DNA of 64,000 bases from Ailurus styani (Eukaryota > Chordata > Mammalia > Carnivora > Ailuridae): positions 1,736,562 through 1,800,561 of the forward strand of contig LNAC01000135.1 in assembly GCA_002007465.1 (NCBI GenBank), given 5' to 3'. Positions 26,780 to 38,765 of this stretch are shown in pieces. The notes below the pieces were generated by a model, which was given only the letters and a program-made list of their open reading frames with translations, was not told the DNA's origin and did not search any database. Each line of letters starts with the position of its first letter. Position 1 is the stretch's first letter. The position numbers were made by a program, and so were the translations under genes.

Positions 26780-27856
26780 CTATTCAACACAACATGAACG
26801 ATTCCTTAGTGTACACAATAAGGAAAACCATATCAAAAGAAAACTTGCTATGCTTGTCTAGCCTATCATGACTATGTCTGATGCTAAAACATTCTATTAA
26901 TTTTATCATGGCAAATAAAATTTAGCACTGATCCAACACATTCTAACAACAACAACAAAAGTCAAAATACTCAGCAGGGGGTGCCTGGCTGGCTCAGTCT
27001 AAAGAGCATGCAATTCTTGGACATGGGCTCCTGAGTTCCAACCCCACACTGGGTGTGGATTACTGTGGGAGATTACTGACATGAATAATAAACAAACAAA
27101 CAAACAAACAAACAAGAAAATACTCAACAGAATTGAATCTTTGGGACTGTGTGATACCCCATGTATTATCTCCAACAAATAGATATCTGATAGCATGACG
27201 CATAAAAAAAAAAGAAAGAAACTGAAGGGGATACCCACTAGAGGTCGTTTCTATTCACCAAATTAAAAAAAAAATCTTTTCAGAAGAAATCATATGTGTT
27301 AAATGTACACAATAGTTTTAACTAGTGGAGTTCACAAATTGATACATGGTATGGTAGAGAGAGTTTGGAGTGGTTGGTTAATGTAGGCTGGGTAAGTTAT
27401 CAAATCTGAAAATTCAGACAGAAAAAAAAAAGGTGAACTAGGGCCTGATGTATCTATCTGCTTTATAATAAGCATTATATCTGCATATAAAATAAGCATT
27501 ACAGTGTTCAGTCATTGGTTAATTTACTCAGTCAGTAAGAAAGAATAGAGGTCCTACTGGGTACAGGACACTCTAGGAAGGCTTTCCTATTGCAAAGTGG
27601 GGAGGGCAAACAAGGGAGATGGAATTAATATCATCTTCCCCACAAAACCTAGGTTTTAGCTCTCTGACTTGATCAAGTAACTAAACCTCCTGAACTTTTG
27701 TTCTTTCTCTTAATCATCTATATAATATGCCTCCGAGGGCTTTGGGGAGAACAAATAAGACAGTGTATATTAAAATGTATAGAAATCTTCAAAACTATGA
27801 GAGCTAACAAACATAATGCTTTATAGAATGTACACGTGTGATGGAAAGATACTTGC
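26780..27856 (-). other. ABCB11 intron 16 (GC-AG type)
   Basis: 1077 nt with a GC donor (AAAGG|gcaagt at 27856) and a tandem acceptor at its 3' end. One short CanSINE and an (AAAC)n run lie inside. Confidence 0.85.
26977..27115 (+). mobile_element. CanSINE, short subtype
   Basis: Head gggggtgcctggctggctca, a shortened body ending acactgggtgtggattactg, and an (AAAC)n tail at 27089-27115. Confidence 0.88.
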
Positions 27857-28058
27857 CCTTTATCCCTTCTACATCAGCAGCCTGATCGCCTTGACTCTGC
27901 AAAGTCACTAGAGTGAAGTAGACTCCTTTCCTTTCCAACAGTTCCTCATGGGTGCCTCTTTCCACTGCTGTACCATGTTCGAAACCAATAATGACATCTG
28001 CAGCTCTGACTGTGGACAGGCGATGAGCCACTGAAATGATCGTATGTTCCTGTTGGAT
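27857..28058 (-). CDS. ABCB11: ABCB11 exon 16 (NBD1 H-loop, linker start)
   Basis: 202 nt coding [16 protein letters not shown] through [14 protein letters not shown] plus one base, human residues 604-670. It carries the H-loop histidine (ISVAHRLS) and the end of NBD1, then enters the poorly conserved linker. The reading frame joins the next exon only if a GC donor (AAAGG|gcaagt, GC at plus 27855-27856) is used; the gt inside gcaagtatct would lead to a stop with either exon 17 acceptor. Confidence 0.94.
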
Positions 28059-28751
<693 letters not shown>

Positions 28752-28954
28752 CTAGGAAGAAGGTGACAACGGTAATGAAGAGGAACAATTTGATGGCTCC
28801 TGGCAGTGATCATTACAAGATCCTTTCTAGCTTCCTTCTCAAGCATGCATGAGTTTTCACAGGCCCAACTTTCACTGAGAGAAATACTGTTTCCTGAAAC
28901 ATGTTACCGTCAAATCAATATTTGTGTGTAAGATAAAGAAATTGATTTATTCTT

Positions 28955-29160
28955 GGGGCACCTGGGTGGCTCAGTCAGTTAAGTGTTTGCCTTCGGCTCA
29001 GGTCAGGATCCCAGGGTCCTGGGATGGAGCCCCACATCGAGCTCCATGCTCAGCAGGGAGCCTGCTTCTCCCTCTCCCTCTGCCTGCTGCTCCCCCTGCT
29101 TGTGTTCTCTCTCTCTCTCTCTCTGCCAAATAAACAAATAAAATCTTTGAAGGAATAAAA
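28955..29160 (+). mobile_element. CanSINE, 204 nt upstream of exon 15
   Basis: Flanked by agaaattgatttattctt at about 28937-28954 and 29163-29180. Antisense to the gene; on the transcript strand its tail reads tttatttgtttatttggcag, acceptor-like. Confidence 0.95.
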
Positions 29161-29255
29161 GAAGAAATTGATTTATTCTTTCATTCCCAGGTTCACTGGG
29201 TTGTATAAATGTTTCTCTCTAGCTCAACTTCAAATAACATGTTTTCACCAAAGTA

Positions 29256-29388
29256 GGGGTGCCTGGGTGGGTCAGTTGGTTAAGCATCTGACTCTTGATC
29301 TCAGCTCAGGTCTTGATCTCAGGATCCTGAGTTCAAGCCTGTGTCGGACACCACAATGGGTGTGGTGCCTAGTTTAAAAAAAAAAATG
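29256..29388 (+). mobile_element. CanSINE, short subtype
   Basis: Head aggggtgcctgggtgggtca and a shortened body ending acaatgggtgtggtgc before an A-run. Confidence 0.9.
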
Positions 29389-29639
29389 TTTTCTAAAGAA
29401 AAAGTTGATCAGAGTCCTACGAACCATTTTAAAGGGTTAAAGCACTTATCAGATTCTTCCTTCTTTTCTCTAGCTAAGCAACACAGAAAAGCACAACATT
29501 AAAGCTGTCTCTGTATTGCAAATGAAGGATCAAACTAGCTGTACAATCATTACCACTGACAGCAAAAAGTCACTGAGTATCTTTCATGTCTAGCATCGTA
29601 TTGGAATCTCACAATGATGTCAGGATCTTGTCTTGTTTA

Positions 29640-29905
29640 TTGTTAGCCAACATGAGTTGAGCACTTGCCATGTACAAATCATAAAGTTGAGCTCTTTATA
29701 CACATTACCTCATTAGTCCTCCCATATGCCCCATGAGGCTGGTAATGTTACTCTCAGTCAACAGGTAAGGAAATGCTGGAGTGTAGGGGACTAAAGTAAC
29801 TTGCCCAAGTTTATAGAGCTTGCAAATGGAGAAGCTGGGATTTGCATGGAGGCAGTCTGATTCCAAAATTTTGTACTCTTTACCACTGGATTATATCATA
29901 CTCAC
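29640..29905 (-). mobile_element. MIR, antisense, near full length
   Basis: Order gagcacttgccatgtacaaa, acattacctcattagtcctc, gtaacttgcccaagtttata, gaagctgggatttgcatgga. Confidence 0.85.
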
Positions 29906-29944
29906 AGCTGCAATCCTATTCACACAGGTAATCTAAAAGGCTAA

Positions 29945-30175
29945 ACAGGCAATGGTCTAGAGCACAGACTCTGGAGCCAGACCAGAGGGGTGTGAACCTT
30001 GACTCTCCTGCCTTGAGCAAGTTATTTGGCTTCTTGGAACCTTGGTTCTCTCTTTACAGTAGCTGCCAATAGAATGGTCATGAGAGTTAAAGGAGATGTA
30101 AAGTGCTTAGAACAGTGTCTGGTAGGTAGTAAGCACTACATATATGTTAACTCGTAATAACAGCTCTTCATTGAC
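29945..30175 (+). mobile_element. MIR, sense, near full length
   Basis: Order gcacagactctggagccaga, ttgagcaagttatttggctt, aaagtgcttagaacagtgtc, gtagtaagcactacatat. Confidence 0.85.
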
Positions 30176-30466
30176 TTAGCAGACCATTGGCCACAAAATA
30201 CATATAAGTATAATAATATGGAGAAGGTTTTTGTCATCATTGTTGTTTAAAATGAAGATAAATGAGGGGTTTTTGGATGTGTGAGATATAGTACTGAGGC
30301 CACAGTATTAGCTGTTTAAGCACAAGGAAATTAAAGAACAATGACATTGGTAGGCATGAACAAGCATTGTGTGAGTCATTGCCACATAAAAAATTTATCA
30401 ACTGCTTGGACAAATGCTTAACAGATGGAGTAAGATGATTGCGCCCTTATCAAAGGGAGCTTTTAA

Positions 30467-30655
30467 GATTTTTTTTTAATTTATTTGACACAGAGAGAGA
30501 GAGATCACAAGTAGGCAGAGAGGCAGGCAGAGAGAGAGGAGGAAGCAGGCTCCTTGCTGAGCAGAGAGCCCAATGTGGGGCTCAATCCCAGAACCCTGAG
30601 ATCATGACCTGAGTGTAAGGCAGAGGATTTAACCCACTGGGCCACCAGGCGCCCC
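30467..30655 (-). mobile_element. CanSINE, first of an adjacent pair
   Basis: Inverted copy between two copies of caaagggagcttttaa (30451-30466 and 30656-30671). Confidence 0.95.
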
Positions 30656-30672
30656 CAAAGGGAGCTTTTAAA

Positions 30673-30873
30673 GGTTTTTTTTTTTTTAAGATTTTTATCT
30701 ATTTATTTGACAGATAGAGAGAGATCACAAGTAGGCAGAGAGGCAGGCAGAGAGAGGAGGAAGCAGGCTCCCTGCTGAGCAGGCAGCCAGATGCAGGACT
30801 CGATCCCAGGACCCTGAGATCATGACCTGAGCTGAAGGCAGAGGCTTTAACCCACTGAGCCACCCAGGCGCCC
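30673..30873 (-). mobile_element. CanSINE, second of an adjacent pair
   Basis: Inverted copy between caaagggagcttttaaa at 30656-30672 and 30874-30890. It differs from its neighbour at many sites, so it is not a recent duplicate. Confidence 0.95.
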
Positions 30874-31022
30874 CAAAGGGAGCTTTTAAAAGAAATCTCC
30901 CCTGTTTGGTAGATTTTTAGTATATCAACAACAATATGCTTTCAGGCAAAGGGGAAAACTCTTGGTACATTTCCAGGAATGAAACCTAACACGGCATTAA
31001 GAATTTAATGATTTGGGATTCA

Positions 31023-31313
<291 letters not shown>

Positions 31314-32704
31314 CTAGAGAACATGAGCACAACGTCACATCTCCTGGAATCCTTCAGGGTTCTGAATTAAAATGTTATATTTTACTTGTCCTATGAGGAG
31401 AAATAATAGAGACCCGCAAGATTATAACAGAAATAATTCCTCCTGTAATGAGGTTGTTTATATAGGAGTGATGATACAGAGTTGAAATCAAGAAAACACA
31501 AATGATGTAAAGGTCATTTAATGTAACATGATTGGCCCAGGAGTGGGAAAAATTTTAATCCTTCGATAGAGTCAAGTCAGTTATTCACCATAATCTGTAT
31601 ATTTTTATTATTTTTTGACTTGTGACTAAAAATGGACTTCAAAAGCTAATAAGAAGTGGTCCCTATCCTGTAGGTATGCTTTATAGTAATTCTTACTTTC
31701 CGGCCAGATTCATCGAATGGTGCTTTGCTATTCAAAAGTAATTGAAACTGTAAGTGGTATAAGCAAAAATCACTATTAGCAAAAAGTAAAAATCTTACAT
31801 CAAGAGATCGTGATTTCTATGTATTCAGAGCATAGTTATGCTGGTATGTAGCGAAGACTACCTGTAGGCTGTCTGTAGGATGAACTGTCCGTCACAAAGA
31901 CAAGTTCCATTATGTTTGTCATGTCAGTGTAACAGTTGCACACGTGAAGGGAAACACCCTGCACTGAAGCCACTGGATATAGATTCGAATGAGTCTATCT
32001 CAAGGCATCAAGGAGATGTTGGCAAGAATGACTTTGAGAGTGTAGAAAGAGCAGAAACTTTGACATCGAAGGGACCTGGGTTCAAATCGGGGGCAAGTGT
32101 CAATCTCTCTGACTCTGCTTCCTTATTTACAAAGTGACCATACATACCTTGGGACTCATTTTGAAAATAAGCAATCATTTTCATAAAGCACTTGACATAT
32201 GTGATCAACAAATGGCAATGATGGATATTTATTTTCTTAGTTTGGGTCTATATTTATGGGCAAATTAACATAAGGAGAAAAGAGACAAAGTAGTTTGTGA
32301 AATTATATGATTTTTCTTTAAAACCTAAATTCTCAAAGAAGTCAAAAATCAATTTGTTCATTCTAGCCATGCAAACTCTCCTATACTTAGCATCTGGAAA
32401 ACTTGAAGAGACAATCATGATTTTGTTACAATACAAAGACGGAAATGGAAATGTGAGTTCACTGACAAGGACACAGCACCATTTTGAACGTGTGTGCACA
32501 TCACTGAGTGAACAGACTGGTCGTTCACTGAACACGACCACCATGATGGGAACCGGTCCGGTCACTTCAGTCAAAAACTCAGTAAGTCAACTCTGCGTGC
32601 GTCAGGACGGTCTCAGTGTACCACAGGCCTTTGTGTTTGACCAGTGTCTCCACATTTGCACTCTCCCATCCCCGTGTATTGAGAGGTTGCTGGAAGACAC
32701 ACAC
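31314..32704 (-). other. ABCB11 intron 13
   Basis: About 1.4 kb. One MIR relic; otherwise no recognised feature. A plus-strand open frame of 167 codons overlaps here and exon 13 antisense, and has no support as a gene. Confidence 0.9.
32050..32230 (+). mobile_element. MIR, sense
   Basis: Contains gggacctgggttcaaatcgg, gactctgcttccttatttac and aaagcacttgacatatgt. Confidence 0.75.
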
Positions 32705-32830
32705 CATGCCTTTGGTGGGGTCATAAAAACGCTGAATAAGCTGCAGGGCTGTGCTTTTCCCCGACCCGCTGGATCCTACCACAGCGGTCATTTCTCCTGA
32801 TTTAACGACCATGTTCAGGTTGTTTAAAAT
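32705..32830 (-). CDS. ABCB11: ABCB11 exon 13 (NBD1 Walker A)
   Basis: 126 nt coding [17 protein letters not shown] through FYDPTKGM, human residues 437-478. The P-loop reads GSSGSGKST (human GPSGAGKST) and keeps the ATP-binding Lys. The residue matching the human V444A polymorphism is Val (GTC, plus 32807-32809). Donor ATG|gtgtgt. Confidence 0.97.
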
Positions 32831-33132
32831 CTGTAGAGAAAAGAAAAGAACAATGTTCAGAGTGTCAGCAATTAGACTCATTAGGATGCTTTGTGAGGGT
32901 ACTCTGTACATGTTTACTTGTGCCCTCAAAGCAGTAACTGTCAATATCCGTCAATAACCAGAAAATCAGTAAACAGTGCCTACAATGAGGTTTTAGCATT
33001 TAGCACATTGCTCATTAATAAACTGATAGTGGCACCCAAGAAAGAAAATTTTGTGTGGTAACACTGTTGAAGTAAATAAACCACGCCAACTTTTAAAAGT
33101 ATGCTCCAGAACCCACATTTAAAACACTTCTG

Positions 33133-33336
33133 AGGGCGCCTGGGTGTCTCAGTGGGTTAAAGCCTCTGCCTTCAGCTCAGGTCATGATCTCAGGGTCCTG
33201 GGATCGAGGCCCGCATCGGGCTCCCTGCTCAGCGGGGAGCCTGCTTCCTCCTCTCTCTCTGACTGCCTCTGCCTACTTGTGATCTCTCTCTCTGTGTGTC
33301 AAATAAATAAATAAAATCTTAAAAAAAAAATAAAAT
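33133..33336 (+). mobile_element. CanSINE, about 300 nt upstream of exon 13
   Basis: Flanked by aaaacacttctga at 33120-33132 and 33337-33349. Antisense to the gene. Confidence 0.95.
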
Positions 33337-33352
33337 AAAACACTTCTGATAC

Positions 33353-33534
33353 GGACGCCTGGGTGGCTCAGTGAGTTAAGTGTCTGCCTTCAGCTCAGGT
33401 CATGATCCCAGGGTCCTGGGATCAAGCCCCACATGGGGTTCCCTGCTCAGCGGGGAGCCTGATTCTTCCTCTACCTGCTGTACCCACTGTGTGTTCTTTC
33501 TCTGACAAATAAATAAATAAAATCTTAAATAAAA
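33353..33534 (+). mobile_element. CanSINE
   Basis: Head gacgcctgggtggctcagtg; follows the previous copy after only 16 nt. tctgata flanks it at about 33344 and 33535. Confidence 0.93.
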
Positions 33535-34223
33535 TCTGATATACCAGGACGCCTCAAGAAGACTGTCCCAATTAGTTAAGGAAAGAAAGCCATTAAGATC
33601 GAAATACAATACTAATTTACTGAATAGAGAATAGCAACAAACTAATTTACAAATTTGAAGCTGTCATACACTTGTATTGTGTGTGAACATACTATGTGGA
33701 AAACTTTTCCTAACAAATGTTTGTGGTGCATTTATTAAGTTTAAAGCACTGTTAAAGGTCAAGATTGAACGCTGGCAAGTCTAAAAAGGGAAGAATAGGA
33801 AGCTAATTCATAAGCATCTGTTGGATATTTTCACCAAGTCAGTGGTGATTTTTTTTACTCATTAAGTAAAGGTGATTTAAGGGTCCTTTGTGTGACAAAA
33901 TCCCACATGTCTTTCATTTCACACTAGAGAGTCAGGCTTGCAAATAGACTTTCACTTACTGGACTGTAATCTCCCTCAGGGTAGGCAGCCGTTGCTTTTC
34001 CTCATTATAGCCCAGTATGGTGTGGCACCCAGCAGGGCTAAGTACGTATAGGTGTAAGTTAGACGATTTTATTAAAACAAACTGCTGGTGTGCAGAATAG
34101 AGGATAAAACAGAAATGAAATAAATGTGTTTTAATTCAACTGGTATTTATGAAACAGCTATTGTGAACTGGTTCTGAACAGATACCATAAAACAAGTTTT
34201 TAGCCATCCGAAAATCTTTACTG

Positions 34224-34416
34224 GGGGACACCTGGTGGCTTAGTTGGTTAGGCAGCTGCCTTTAGCTCAGGTCATGATCCCAGTGTCCTGGGATTGAGTC
34301 CCACATCGGGCTCCTTGCTTGGCAGGGAGCCTGCTTCCCCCTCTCCCTCTGCCTGCCTCTCTACCTACTTGTGATCTCTCTCTCTCTGACAAATAAATAA
34401 ATAAAATCTTTTAAAA
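34224..34416 (+). mobile_element. CanSINE
   Basis: Head ggacacctggtggcttagtt, slightly diverged. Flanked by aaaatctttactg at 34211-34223 and about 34417-34429. Confidence 0.93.
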
Positions 34417-35321
34417 AAAATCTTTACTGAGTACTACCTTGTGATTTATCTTTCACAAGGTACTTTGACATATGTTGTGACATTGAATGTTTCCATACCT
34501 ATGTGATATGTAACAGTAATAGAAAATATACTTCAGCAATTTAATCAAAATATATAGGTACCTATGTTTTATGTCTAATATGTCTAATGTTTGTGTGTGT
34601 GTATGTATGTGTTTACCTATGTCTTAGGTATGTAGTATCAGAATTAAGTTGCATGGGATTTAGTTCCTATAACAGAAATATGAAGAAATGGTAGCCAGAG
34701 GTATTCTGTTAAAAATTAGGAATAAGTCTCCTTTCAAAGTCAACCTACTCAAGGAGAGTAGATCCTAATTTTCCTATAGAGTAAATCACCTTTAAACATA
34801 CTTGCTTTGTAGGTGCAGGAAAACTAAATGTTCTTCCTCACGTGCCCTGGGCAATCACCCAGCCCAAGACACATGAGCAGGTGGCCCCAAGATTACCTTT
34901 CCTCCAAAGACTGATCTAGTGACCCTTGTGAACTTACCGATAGGATGTGAAAAACTACAAAGGCAGCAGCTTTTCTTTGCCAGAAGTGCCCTACCCACTC
35001 AGCATTCAACCTTCCGCATCTGTACCTCTGGATTGTTCTGATTGCTTTGCAGTTTTTTCAGCTCATGCTTACAGTGACAGGCCCTGCTGCTCATTTCAAC
35101 AGAGGCTCATACCTAACATGACCTAACCGGAACGGACTACCAGACGGTGTCCTCCCCAGAGGGATTGGCATGTTTTCGTTATTGCAAAGGAATGTGACTT
35201 GTTGCCTGAGAAATGACATGATGCCTAAGGACACTTCTAGAGAAACGTGCTTCTGTTCCTTCTTCCTGAAAACGGCCATGCTTCAGAAAAACAAGTAACT
35301 GGTGGCCCTGGATATGAATCA

Positions 35322-35528
<207 letters not shown>

Positions 35529-35599
35529 TTATTGTCCATCTTGGTTTGAATTTACTCATAAAACAGAACAATCACCAGGTAAAACACTGCAACAAAGTT

Positions 35600-35960
35600 G
35601 CTTCCACGTTAAATATTTATTAATAATAGTAATAATACTAAAAATTACTGGGATATTAATATGAGATATCATATTACTAGAATGAATAGTATTATTCATA
35701 TATATACATGTATTCATATATTACATGTACATTAATAGATAACCAAACACAAAGAATATATAATTAATTATAATCAATATGAAATATGTCTATAAATAAC
35801 TGATAACCTCACATTAAATGTAATTAATTTAATTATTATTACTATTTCTTGATATGTTACAATTGATATATAACAATAATATAATATGTAGTATTGATTT
35901 ATAATTATATTAGTATATAATATATCAATATTATTATGTATTCTTATATTATTGAGATAC
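35600..35960. repeat. A+T-rich low-complexity block
   Basis: About 360 nt of almost pure A/T with many short palindromic TATA/ATAT, taattaat and aataatat words, starting about 120 nt from exon 12. Confidence 0.9.
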
Positions 35961-36034
35961 CATGGAAGACAATTTACAACGTATTTTGGTATGTTTTTTC
36001 ATTTATGTAATTGTCACTATAACCTAACTAGACA

Positions 36035-36165
36035 GGCGATATGCTCAGTTGTTCACTTGAGGAAGTAAAAAGAACTCTCAGAGAGGTTAAGAATCTTTCC
36101 TAAGGCCACACAACTAGTCAGTCAAGCCAAGGTCCAATAGTACTCTACATTGGAGTACTGTAGTA
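36035..36165 (-). mobile_element. MIR relic, antisense
   Basis: Contains ctcagagaggttaagaatct and aaggccacacaactagtcag. Confidence 0.65.
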
Positions 36166-36889
36166 GATGATGATTAAAACTAACTGAATGTCCTTAAGTG
36201 GTACCCTCAAATACTACCAACTTTCAGGTGCTATGCTGAATTTCATCTCTGTTGTTGTTAGTAGTAAGCCTAATCTAGAATTTAACCATTCTAGTTAACA
36301 GACAAGAATGAGGGTCATCCCCTGCTACCAGAACACTCCAGGGCCAGCTTTTCCCTTCTATACTTGTGAGAGAAATTCATCATCATATCTCTATCTGGGG
36401 CAATAGTGTAATCTACTTTCTCCCTCTTGGGTCTCTAGTAAAGATAATAAAGTAATTTTTAAATGCCTTAGTTTTTTGTAATAATTTCAAAGGCCTTTTA
36501 GACTTATCATCTTACCTGAGCATATAACAACCCTAAGAATGAGGTAAAATTTGGATAGCTCAATGTGTCTGTGTGGTTTTCAACAATCTGTTTACACTGC
36601 AATATGTGAAGCTCCCAAATATAAAACAGATAAAGTGATGAACAGTTACCTCAGGCAGGTTTTATGTTTCATAAATACTGAAAATTAAGGGGACCAAAGA
36701 AATACCTCTGGCTTTCCAGGGCTGCCACAGAGGAAGAAAAACATCTTGCCCTTTTCCCCCTTCTATACTTGGATTTTGACTTTCTAGCTGGACCTTCAAT
36801 GTGCTTCAGTAGATTAAGCAGGGAAATCCTAGCTAGGCTACCAGAATCCTTCACAAGCTTGTAGAAGCTTTCTGTCACAGTTAGAAGAT

Positions 36890-37265
36890 AATCCAGATTT
36901 ATGAACTTGGCCTTAAAGACTTGCATGATCTGGCCCCTTCCTCTCTCTCCAGCCTCTGTGCTCTTGCTCACTCTGCTCAGATACACTGACCTTGTTTTAG
37001 GTCCTTGTACTCACCAATCCTTCTCCAACCAGAAGGGCTCTCTTCCAGGAATCACCTCCCTGCTCTCACTTCCCATGCACCGCTCCTCCCCTAAACCTCG
37101 CTTTGCATGGCTGACTCTCCTGGGGCTCTCAGAGCAAATCCTATCTCCTCAGAGATGAGGTTCCCCTCACTTAAAGACACCTCTCCTCATCCCAACCGTT
37201 ACCACGCTATTTTATTTCCTTTATTGCACTGATATTATCTTATCTTTGAATGTACTTACTTCTTT
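36890..37265 (+). mobile_element. L2, 5' piece (split by L1)
   Basis: Order ggccttaaagacttgcatga, tctggccccttcctctctct, then ggttcccctcacttaaagac and ttatttcctttattgcactg. It continues at 37690 after the L1. Confidence 0.7.
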
Positions 37266-37688
37266 TTTCAACTTTTGTTTTTCACTGAAGTAAGTTTGGT
37301 TTCAGTAGTACAACGTAGTGATTCGATCATTCCATTACCAAACGCTCACCAAGATATGTGTAGCTACCTTCTGTCATCATACAAAGTTATTAGGATATCA
37401 CTGGCTACGTTCTCCATGCTGTACTTTTCATCCCGATGATTTATTTATTTTACAACTGGCAATTCACCCTCTTCACCCTATTCCCCTAGCCCCCTCCTAT
37501 CTGGCAACCACAGTTTGTTGTCTGTATTTATGAGTCTGTTTCGGTTTTTTGTTTGTCCATTTGCTTTGCTTTTTGGATTCTCCATATAAGTGAAATTGTA
37601 TGGTATTTGTCTTTCTCTGTCTGTCTTATCTCACTCAACTTAATATCCTCTAGATCCATAAATGTGCTTACTGCTTTATTGCCTGTTT
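37266..37688 (-). mobile_element. L1 3' end, antisense, inside an L2
   Basis: Contains ggtttcagtagtacaacgta, tagccccctcctatctggca and tccatataagtgaaattgta, the antisense L1MA/MB-like 3' end. Confidence 0.75.
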
Positions 37689-37805
37689 TCCAGTATGATA
37701 GGAGAGCAAGGGCCTTATTTGCTCTATTTCACTCTCACAGTCCCAACTAAAGGACGGGGTCTGGGTCATGACAGCCCCTATAAAGTATTGCTGAATTAAG
37801 GGCAT
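37689..37805 (+). mobile_element. L2, 3' piece
   Basis: Resumes with gtatgataggagagcaaggg and ends near ataaagtattgctgaattaa, the L2 terminus pattern. Confidence 0.6.
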
Positions 37806-37911
37806 TGTGATAGTCCCTTATTTTTCTTTACATTAAGGGTAAATTCCTCAGAACTTCATTTTTCTCCCCGCCCCCAACCTACTCATGGCCTTTACTTCAG
37901 CTTTCACATAC

Positions 37912-38025
37912 CCGGTCTATTGTCTGAAAAATGGTGGTGGCCGCTGCACGCCCAGTTGCAAAGGCTTCCAAACAAGAAGAAGCATGGCCAAGATTTAAAG
38001 CTCCCAGTAGAATACTGAGGAAAAT
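37912..38025 (-). CDS. ABCB11: ABCB11 exon 11 (TM6)
   Basis: 114 nt coding [16 protein letters not shown] through TIFQTIDR, human residues 362-399. It contains TM6 and the start of the connection to NBD1. Donor gtatgt, acceptor catttcag. The motif [10 protein letters not shown] is nearly invariant in BSEP. Confidence 0.96.
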
Positions 38026-38589
38026 CTGAAATGAAAAGAGATGAACATGGTCTTCATGTATTTTTGTCAATTTGTAAATAGTGCCATCATTTGGGCTATC
38101 CATGTGAGCTCAGATATTTCTCAGAAATATTCTTCCCATGGGAGTTTGAAAGTTAATAGCTTTTCAGAAACACTTGGCATAGTTTTTGTTTGGCAAAGTA
38201 TCTCCAACTTTTCTATTGTTATGGTTTAAAAGACTACATTATATTTAACTGAATATCTTTGTGTAGAGCACTACACTACAAGACTGTAGAACACTATTCT
38301 ACAAAGAAGAGCATATTTTGAAATGAGTAAGAGGTCTATCCAAGGCAGCATATAGACACAAAGTGAGTTAGAATAGTGATATGATAATTCAGTTTGTAAT
38401 ATAAACAGGCTTATATGATCTTCTGGTTGAAGGGTTGCTGAAGCAATGAAGACAGTATGATCAATCAGCTTGATTGTCCTAGAGATAGGTACATGAAATA
38501 TAGGTTCGCTACTACTGCTATATTGTTGCTACTAGTAGAATATTACTAGGATAACTACTGCTATTACTACTCTTACTACTTTTACTAAT

Positions 38590-38765
38590 GTATATTTCTA
38601 AGTGCTTTACCCATATGACTCTGCTTAATCCATACAGCGGAAGAGAAAACCAAGGTGTATGGATGTTCCCTAACTTACCCTACATTAAAAGATGTATTAA
38701 GTGGTAGAGCAGTATTGGAACCCAGGTTCTTGACTGACATTCTATCTTGCAAACAGGCCCAGCTT
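38590..38765 (-). mobile_element. MIR, antisense
   Basis: Contains aagtgctttacccatatgac, gtggtagagcagtattggaa and cccaggttcttgactgac. Confidence 0.7.

Noticed and set aside
30451..30890. CRISPR-like repeat-spacer arrangement from three copies of one 16-mer
   Set aside because: The 'spacers' are CanSINEs of about 200 nt, and the repeats are target site duplications in a mammalian intron.
32297..32800. 167-codon plus-strand open frame
   Set aside because: It overlaps ABCB11 exon 13 in antisense and intronic MIR-flank sequence, and has no recognisable domain; a chance frame.
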